Shown: positions 58,773 through 64,000 of the stretch, in pieces | Position numbering within the stretch: position 1 is the stretch's first letter | Layout: each line of letters starts with the position of its first letter | DNA from: Streptomyces sp. AJS327 | GTDB lineage: Bacteria > Actinomycetota > Actinomycetes > Streptomycetales > Streptomycetaceae | Direction of reading: 5' to 3' | DNA length: 64,000 bases | Assembly: GCF_013450295.1 (NCBI RefSeq) | Contig: NZ_SKBR01000001.1 | Span: 2,295,001 to 2,359,000 of the forward strand | Notes under the pieces: model-generated | Databases searched by the model: none | What the model saw: the letters and a program-made list of their open reading frames with translations, nothing else | Told to the model about the DNA's origin: nothing | Program-made: the position numbers and the translations under genes

Positions 58773-60133
58773 CCGACCCCTCCTCCCCACACGGCAACCG
58801 CCCCGGCGGCGACGACCGCCGTGCCGAGGTCTGCCCCGAGTGCGGCACCCGCCCGGCACCCGGGCAGTCCTTCTGCGACGGCTGTGGCAACGTCCTGAGC
58901 TGGACGCCGGATCCGGCGGGTCCGGGTGGCGGCCACCGCCCCTCCGCCCCGGCCACGCCCCCCACCCCCACTCCCGAGACCGGCGCCGGCGCTCCCGGAG
59001 CGTCCGCCTCCGGTAGCGCCGGGCCGCCGGACCCCCCGAGCGCCGGGTCCGGCGGAAGCGCCGACGCGGACGGGAACACCGGGACCGCGGAGTCCGCCGG
59101 CAGCACGGCCCCCGGAGGTCCGGCCGCACCACCGGTCACGCCCCCCGTCGCGGCCCCCGGGCCGCCGTCCCCGCCCCCGCCCGCCCCGGGCGGACCCGAC
59201 AGCACCACCGAGACCGCCCCGGCCGCGCGGACCGACGAGGAGGAGGAGCGGGCGCGCGCCCTGCTCATCCCGGTCAGCGACCCCGAACAGCGCCCGGCCG
59301 CACACTCGCCCGAGGCGGCGCCGGTACTGCCCGGACGGCCCGAGCCCGCCCGTCCGCGCGTCCGGGCCCCCGGCGCCGGAACCGAGGACGGCGGCCTCGT
59401 CTGTCCCTGGTGCGAGACCGGCAACCGGGAGGACCGGCACTTCTGCCACCGCTGCGCCATGTCGCTGGCCCCGCGCCCCGCCGAACCCGGCCGCCTGCCC
59501 TGGTGGCGCCGCCTCACCGCGCGCGACCGGCCCGCGCCCTGGGCCGGGGACCGGCCACGGCTCCGCCGGAACCTGGACCGGCTGCTCAGCTGGACCGTCG
59601 GGGTGCTCGTGCTCTCCCTCGTGGTGTACGCGGCGTTCAACGTCGGCAACGCCTACAACGCGGTACGGGACCACTTCGCCAAGCGCGCCCCCACCGCCCC
59701 CACCAGCGTGCGGGCCTCCGACACCCACGGGAAGCACGACGCCGACCTGGTCAACGACCGGCTCAACGACACCTGGTGGAGTCCCGGCATCAGCGGCTCA
59801 GGGAAGGGCGCGTGGATCGAGGCCCGCTTCGACCGGCCCGTCCGGATGCTCGACCTGCTGATCACCCCCGGCATCTCCGCCCGCCCGGACGACCTCAGCA
59901 AGGCCGTGCTCCCGCAGCGGCTGGAGGCCCGCATCACCACGCCCAAGGGGGAGAAGCTCACCCGCACGCTCACTCTCGACCAGGCCAGCGGCGCCCAGCG
60001 GCTGAAGTTCCGGGTCGGTGAGGTCAGTTCCGTCCGGTTCATCATCCGGTCGGTCTACGGTGCCAGGAACGACAAGTCGGTCTCCATCGCGGAGATCGAG
60101 TTCTTCGGCCGCTCCCGTGCCGGCAGCACCTGA
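58769..60133 (+). CDS. Zinc-ribbon, single-membrane-helix, beta-sandwich protein at the end of the eCIS operon
   Basis: A protein of 454 aa. N-terminal zinc ribbon (CPECGTRP ... CDGCGN), a Pro/Gly-rich linker of about 160 residues, a second ribbon (CPWCETGN ... CHRC), one membrane helix (about 275-295, LLSWTVGVLVLSLVVYAAF) and a C-terminal F5/8-type (discoidin-like) sandwich (DADLVNDRLNDTWWSPG, GAWIEARFDRPVRMLDLL). With the N-terminus inside, the ribbons face the cytoplasm and the sandwich the outside, where it may bind glycans. Its position after the baseplate genes suggests it links assembled particles to the membrane. The GTG overlaps the previous stop. Confidence 0.78.
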   Translation: MTDPSSPHGNRPGGDDRRAEVCPECGTRPAPGQSFCDGCGNVLSWTPDPAGPGGGHRPSAPATPPTPTPETGAGAPGASASGSAGPPDPPSAGSGGSADADGNTGTAESAGSTAPGGPAAPPVTPPVAAPGPPSPPPPAPGGPDSTTETAPAARTDEEEERARALLIPVSDPEQRPAAHSPEAAPVLPGRPEPARPRVRAPGAGTEDGGLVCPWCETGNREDRHFCHRCAMSLAPRPAEPGRLPWWRRLTARDRPAPWAGDRPRLRRNLDRLLSWTVGVLVLSLVVYAAFNVGNAYNAVRDHFAKRAPTAPTSVRASDTHGKHDADLVNDRLNDTWWSPGISGSGKGAWIEARFDRPVRMLDLLITPGISARPDDLSKAVLPQRLEARITTPKGEKLTRTLTLDQASGAQRLKFRVGEVSSVRFIIRSVYGARNDKSVSIAEIEFFGRSRAGST

Positions 60134-62962
60134 GGGACCGGCCGCCGGGCCTCCCGGACCGGGTACCGCCGCCAGCGCCGCCGCCAGCGCGGTCCGGCGG
60201 CGGATACCCAACTTCCGGTAGGTGTGCGTCAGATGGGTCTCCACGGTCCGGCGGGCCAGATGCAGCGTGGCGGCGATCTCCGCGTTGCTGCGGCCGTTCG
60301 CGGCGAGCGCCGCCACCCGGCGCTCGCTCCCGGTCAGCGCCCCGGCGCCGGTGTACCGGGCCGCGCCGGAACGGGCGCCGCTCTCCGCCAGCGCCCGTTC
60401 CGCCGCGGCCAGCAGCAGTGGGGCGCCCAGCCGTTCCGCCGCCGAGGCCGCCTCCCGCAGCAGGGCCCGCGCCTGACGCTGGTGCCCCGCCGCCGTCAGA
60501 CCACGGCCGTGCGCGAGCCGCGCGGCGGCCAGCTCACCGGACGGCCCCGTCACCCCGGTCTCCGGCCCGGACCGCCCGGCGACCTCGGGACACAGCACCC
60601 CGACCGCCCGTCCGGTGAGTTCCAGCCCACGCCGCCCCCCGGTGCCCTCGCCGAGCACCCGCAGCGCCCGGCCCAGCACCCGGGGCGTGTTCCACACCAG
60701 GGCCAGCCGGTGCTCCTCCTCCGCCAGGGCGAGCGCCGCCGGGGTGTCGCCGAGCGCCAGCTCGCACTCCGCGGCGGCCGAACGCCACGCGGTCACCGCC
60801 GGGTTGAGGATGTCCCGGGCGTTCTGCCGCCGCCCGCAGTCCAGGAAGTCGGCCAGCGCCGCCCGGTGATCCCCGCGCGCCGCGCGCAGCACCCCGCGGG
60901 CGTACAGGAAGCGGTTCAGCTCCCAGCCGTCGTCGCCGTCCCGCACCGGTACGCCCGCCACCAGCCGCTCCGCCTCGGCCAGCCGCCCGGCGTGGGTCAG
61001 CGCCACCACCGTGTGCGCCAGCGGGTTGCTGGCCCGGCCACCCGCCCCGGCGCCCGCGTCCCCGCCCGGGCCGGGCGGCTGCGGTGGGGGGAGTGGATGG
61101 CGGCCGAGCGTGGCCAGGGCGTCGGCCCGCACGTTCAGCAGCGCGTGGTGCGCCGGATGCGGGGGCGACAGCCGCTCGGCCAGACCGCGGCGGACCATCC
61201 GCTCGGTCTCCTCCGGAAGGTCCGCCCACTGGGTGACGGCCGCCGCCGTTCCCAGCAGGTACGGCAACAGCGGCCGGTCCTCGGGCGCCGCCAGCAACTC
61301 CCGTACGCGGCGCACCGCCCGCTCGGCCGAGAGGAGTCCCGCCGCCGCCTCGTAGCGCACCAGCAGACCGCGCACCGCGGGGCTGAGCAGGGTGGGGGAG
61401 CGGTCGGTGGTGTCCCGCAGCCGCTGGTACACCTCCCGCCGGATCTCCCGGTCGTGGTCGGACAGCAGCGCGGCGGCCGTCCGCACCGTCCGCGCCAGCA
61501 CCGGATCGTCCTGCGTCTCCTCCGCGTCGCGCAGCACGTCGAACGCCGCCCGCTTCTCGCCCCGCCGCACCAGCGCGGCCCCCAGGGTGACCGCCGTCAG
61601 CACCCGCTGCTCCGGGGCCCGTTGCAGCCGCAGCGCCTCGGTCAGCCGGGGCACGCCCGCCGACCGCGCGGTCCCGTACTCCAGCGCGCCCAGCCGGGTG
61701 AGCGCCATGGCCCGCCGCTCGCGCGGCATCGGCTCGTCCAGCGCGCCCCGCAGGTACGCGACGGCCTCCTCCTCCCGCTCGGCCTCGGCCGCCTGGGCCG
61801 CCGCGTCCAGCAGGGTGTCGGCCGCCCAGCCGGAGCCGACCGGCTGACAGCGCAGCACGTGCCGGGCCACCAGCGGCGCGGGCTCGCCCCGCCGGTGGCG
61901 CAGCACCGCGGCCCGGCGGTGCGCGGCGCGCCGGGCCTGCCGGGGCCAGCCGTCCAGCACCGTCTCGCGCAGCAGCGGGTGGGCGAACAGCGCCCCGTCC
62001 CCGCCGGGTTCGCCACACAGGGGCCCGAGCCGGGTCATCGCGGTGAGCCATCCGGCGACCCGCGCCGCGTCCGCGCCGCTCGCGCCCGCGAGCAGCCCGG
62101 CGCCGACGTGCTCCCCCTCGCCGCCGGAGCACTCCAGCTCGGCCAGCGTCCGGGCCACGCCGGCGGTCTCCGGCCCGGCGGAGTCCAGCCACCAGGCCAC
62201 CGCCGCCGCGAAGGCGCCCGGATACAGCTCGGCGCCGCTGCCCGGGAACGCCGCCGGAGCCCGCCCCTCGGGGGCCGTGGCACGCAGGTCCTCCAGCAGC
62301 GCCCGCAGCAGCAGCGGACTGCCCGCTCCCGCCCGCAGGCAGTGCTCCACCCAGCTCCCGGCCACGTCCGTCCCGAGCGCCCCGCGCACCAGCGTCCCGG
62401 CGGCCGCCCGGCTCAGCGGCGCCGGGCTGTGGGCGCGGAAAACCGAGGGGGCGAGGGCGTGCGCGAGGCCGGGCGCGGGAGCGGCGACGTCGTACTGCGC
62501 CCGCTCCCCGGCGACCAGCAGCACCGGCAGGCCCGCCAGCCGCCGGGCGGCCTCGGCCAGCCAGCCGCGCGAGCAGCGGTCCGCGAGGTGGACGTCGTCC
62601 ACGGTGAGCAGCACCGGGCCCGCCGCCGCGTACCCGCACAGCCGCCGCCACAGCCGGGCGGCGGTCGCGGCGCGCTCGCCACGGGCGCCCGGTACCCCCT
62701 CCTCGTCCAGGCTGAACCCCCAAGCGGGGTCGAGCAGTTGGAGCACGGGAGCCAGCGGGGAGCGGACGTCCCGCGAGCAGGTGGCCCGCAGTACCCGCAT
62801 CCCCCGCTCCGCCCCGTGCCGCGCGGCGGCGTCCAGCAGCGCGCTGCGGCCGATCCCGGTCGGCCCACGGAACAGCAGCAGCCGCCCGGCGCCCGACCTC
62901 GCCCGCGCGGCCTCCTGGGCCAGCAGGCCCAGCGCCGTCTCCCGTTCGAGGAGCGCGGTCAT
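59798..62962 (-). CDS. LAL-type LuxR-family regulator, reading into the convergent gene
   Basis: A protein of 1054 aa. N-terminal ATPase with Walker A GPTGIGRSALLD (Arg in place of Lys) near residue 33 and Walker B LLTVDDVHLAD near 118; a long helical-repeat middle; LuxR helix-turn-helix LTGSERRVAALAANGRSNAE to HLTHTYRKLGI near residues 878-932. The domain normally ends the protein, but no stop occurs until 59798. The frame therefore runs 336 nt into the antisense of the zinc-ribbon gene, adding about 112 low-complexity residues. It is likely a cluster regulator. The ATG at 62962 lacks a good ribosome site, so the start is uncertain. Confidence 0.8.
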   Translation of the reverse strand: MTALLERETALGLLAQEAARARSGAGRLLLFRGPTGIGRSALLDAAARHGAERGMRVLRATCSRDVRSPLAPVLQLLDPAWGFSLDEEGVPGARGERAATAARLWRRLCGYAAAGPVLLTVDDVHLADRCSRGWLAEAARRLAGLPVLLVAGERAQYDVAAPAPGLAHALAPSVFRAHSPAPLSRAAAGTLVRGALGTDVAGSWVEHCLRAGAGSPLLLRALLEDLRATAPEGRAPAAFPGSGAELYPGAFAAAVAWWLDSAGPETAGVARTLAELECSGGEGEHVGAGLLAGASGADAARVAGWLTAMTRLGPLCGEPGGDGALFAHPLLRETVLDGWPRQARRAAHRRAAVLRHRRGEPAPLVARHVLRCQPVGSGWAADTLLDAAAQAAEAEREEEAVAYLRGALDEPMPRERRAMALTRLGALEYGTARSAGVPRLTEALRLQRAPEQRVLTAVTLGAALVRRGEKRAAFDVLRDAEETQDDPVLARTVRTAAALLSDHDREIRREVYQRLRDTTDRSPTLLSPAVRGLLVRYEAAAGLLSAERAVRRVRELLAAPEDRPLLPYLLGTAAAVTQWADLPEETERMVRRGLAERLSPPHPAHHALLNVRADALATLGRHPLPPPQPPGPGGDAGAGAGGRASNPLAHTVVALTHAGRLAEAERLVAGVPVRDGDDGWELNRFLYARGVLRAARGDHRAALADFLDCGRRQNARDILNPAVTAWRSAAAECELALGDTPAALALAEEEHRLALVWNTPRVLGRALRVLGEGTGGRRGLELTGRAVGVLCPEVAGRSGPETGVTGPSGELAAARLAHGRGLTAAGHQRQARALLREAASAAERLGAPLLLAAAERALAESGARSGAARYTGAGALTGSERRVAALAANGRSNAEIAATLHLARRTVETHLTHTYRKLGIRRRTALAAALAAVPGPGGPAAGPSGAAGTGAAEELDLRDGDRLVVPGTVDRPDDEPDGTDLTDPELQPLGAAGLVESERAGELLPLGRGDAGLQPLREHGLAEVVRAGGDAGGDQQVEHPDGPVEAGLDPRALP

Positions 62963-63013
62963 AAGGCCCGGTGTCGCGTCGCGGGGCCGCTCCCGTGGCC
63001 GGTTCCACCCATC

Positions 63014-63029
63014 TCGTGGTCAACCACGA
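63014..63029 (+). repeat. Palindrome between the two LuxR-type genes
   Basis: TCGTGGT-CA-ACCACGA is a perfect 7-bp inverted repeat. It sits in the 195-nt gap between divergent regulator genes (starts 62962 and 63158), a good place for a shared operator. Confidence 0.45.
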
Positions 63030-63157
63030 TTGCCGTCTCCCGTGCGGCCACCCGAGGCTGGGTGGTGCCCGGGCGGCGGGCGACGCCGTGCCCCCGTGGC
63101 GTGGCGGCGGCGCCGGCGGGGCACCCATCCGACTCCCGAAGGCAGGTACACAAGGGC

Positions 63158-63796
63158 ATGGTTGTGCACGTCCGGACCAGGATTCCGGTCACCGTCCACG
63201 CGTCGGACCCGCTCTCGCACGCCGGGGCGGTGAGCCAGCTCCGCCCCCAGCCGGAGGTCGAGCTGGTCGAGGAGGGGGCCGCGCGCCCCGGGACGGTAGC
63301 CGTACTGCTCGCCGAGACGCTGGACGAGACCACCCTGGGCAGACTCCGGAGACTGATCCGCTCCGAGGGCACCCGCGCCGTGCTGGTCACCGGGGCCGTC
63401 CGGGAGGCGGAGCTGCTCCAGGTGATCGAATGCGGGATAGGCGCCATCGTGTGGCGCCGGGAGGCCACCGCGCGACGGCTTCTCCAAGCCATTCTCGCCG
63501 CATCCCGGGGCGATGGGGATCTTCCCCCCGATCTGCTCGGACGACTCATCGCGCACATCGGCGTCATGCAGCGCAACACCACGACCTCCCCCGACTCCCC
63601 GGTCTCCGGGCTCACGCCGCGCGAGGTCGACGTGCTGCGTCTCGTGGCCGAGGGACTCGGCACCGGCGAGATCGCCAGCAAACTCTCGTACTCCGAACGC
63701 ACGGTAAAGAACGTGATGCACGGCCTGACCACACGGTTGCACCTGCGCAACCGGGCGCACGCCGTGGCCTTCGCCCTCCGTGAAGGCTACATCTGA
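63158..63796 (+). CDS. NarL/LuxR-type regulator with a degenerate receiver
   Basis: A protein of 212 aa. The C-terminal HTH is complete (SGLTPREVDVLRLVAEGLGT, then GEIASKLSYSERTVKNVMHG). The N-terminal about 120 residues have receiver-like length but lack the usual DD, D and K pattern: VAVLLAETLDETTL stands where the phospho-acceptor would be. It probably does not need a kinase. Such a gene is a frequent neighbour of Streptomyces contractile clusters. ATG 63158 is chosen; GTG 63164 is close behind. Confidence 0.82.
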   Translation: MVVHVRTRIPVTVHASDPLSHAGAVSQLRPQPEVELVEEGAARPGTVAVLLAETLDETTLGRLRRLIRSEGTRAVLVTGAVREAELLQVIECGIGAIVWRREATARRLLQAILAASRGDGDLPPDLLGRLIAHIGVMQRNTTTSPDSPVSGLTPREVDVLRLVAEGLGTGEIASKLSYSERTVKNVMHGLTTRLHLRNRAHAVAFALREGYI

Positions 63797-63947
63797 CGGA
63801 GCGTCCGCTCGTCAAGGACCCCCGGGGCAGGGTTGGCTGCCCCGGGTCCGGCACCGGGGTGCATGATCCCGTCCCCGCGCGCCCCGCACCATGGACCCGC
63901 GCCGTACCGGGCGGCGCCCGAACGACGCGGGGACGGGGAGCGCGAAC

Positions 63948-64000
63948 GTGATCCACGAGGTGGACGACGTACTGAAGAAACTGCTGAGCGGCGGCGCCCT
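63948..64000 (+). CDS. DUF4255 (Pvc16-like) eCIS protein, 5' end only
   Basis: The window ends 53 nt into a frame starting GTG 63948, read as VIHEVDDVLKKLLSGGA. This is the usual N-terminus of DUF4255/Pvc16 proteins, the tail-terminating cap of Afp/PVC-type particles. A GGGGAG ribosome site lies 9 nt upstream. If right, the cluster continues past the window. Confidence 0.65.
   Translation, partial: MIHEVDDVLKKLLSGGA

Noticed and set aside
60224..63157. Long forward open frame ahead of the small LuxR gene
   Set aside because: It is antisense to the LAL regulator, Arg/Gln/Pro-rich without a fold, and the LuxR start at 63158 has its own context.

Overview
This is a high-GC actinobacterial chromosome segment, almost certainly from Streptomyces or a very close relative. 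The evidence is the 23S/5S rRNA sequence, third-codon positions that are almost all G or C, many leaderless GTG/ATG starts, rare TTA codons, and a gene order shared with Actinobacteria. All assignments were made by reading the sequence; no database search was run.

Region 1 (1-15265) is conserved chromosomal core. It starts with the last third of a 23S rRNA gene, a 5S rRNA gene and the rrn terminator. A block follows whose order matches the mycobacterial pgsA2-Rv1823-1824-1825-(gcvH)-garA-Rv1828-1829-1830-gcvB neighbourhood: a CDP-alcohol phosphatidyltransferase (eukaryotic-type cardiolipin synthase), a GDP-mannose pyrophosphorylase fused to a degenerate phosphomannomutase domain, two DUF881 membrane proteins flanking small basic protein Sbp, GarA, two MerR regulators around a bifunctional nuclease, DNA polymerase IV, and gcvP behind a tandem glycine riboswitch. 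gcvH is missing from its usual place.

Region 2 (15266-44638) is more variable. It holds small Streptomyces proteins, a GCS2-like ligase, a broken von Willebrand-A gene, a CPBP membrane protein, a Clp N-domain protein and an EamA transporter. An apparent methylated-amine catabolic set comes next (APC permease, flavin/Fe-S demethylase, Rieske oxygenase, its reductase), which could deliver glycine or one-carbon units. Then follow LysR and GNAT genes, metE with a cobalamin riboswitch, a secreted SH3 protein, a HipA-like/DUF3037 pair, two short-chain dehydrogenases, an oligopeptide-type lipoprotein with two TTA codons, ung and lnt. dinB and ung both carry promoters resembling the RecA-independent (PafBC-type) DNA-damage promoter.

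Region 3 (44639-64000) is the left part of a contractile injection system (eCIS, phage-tail-like) cluster of the Streptomyces type. It encodes sheath, tube, a zinc-motif chaperone-like protein, a DUF6760 protein, a 1134-residue Pro/Ala-rich protein with seven spaced (V/L/I)QR motifs, a second tube-like protein, a LysM protein, a VgrG-like spike, a gp25-like protein, a J-like baseplate protein, a tail-I-like protein, and a zinc-ribbon/single-TM/beta-sandwich protein. Most junctions overlap by a few bases, so the genes are probably translationally coupled. A membrane protein with a ricin-type lectin domain is divergent from the sheath gene, two LuxR-type regulators sit to the right, and a DUF4255 (Pvc16-like) gene is cut by the window end. 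ATPase, tape-measure and PAAR genes are not in view and may lie beyond 64000.
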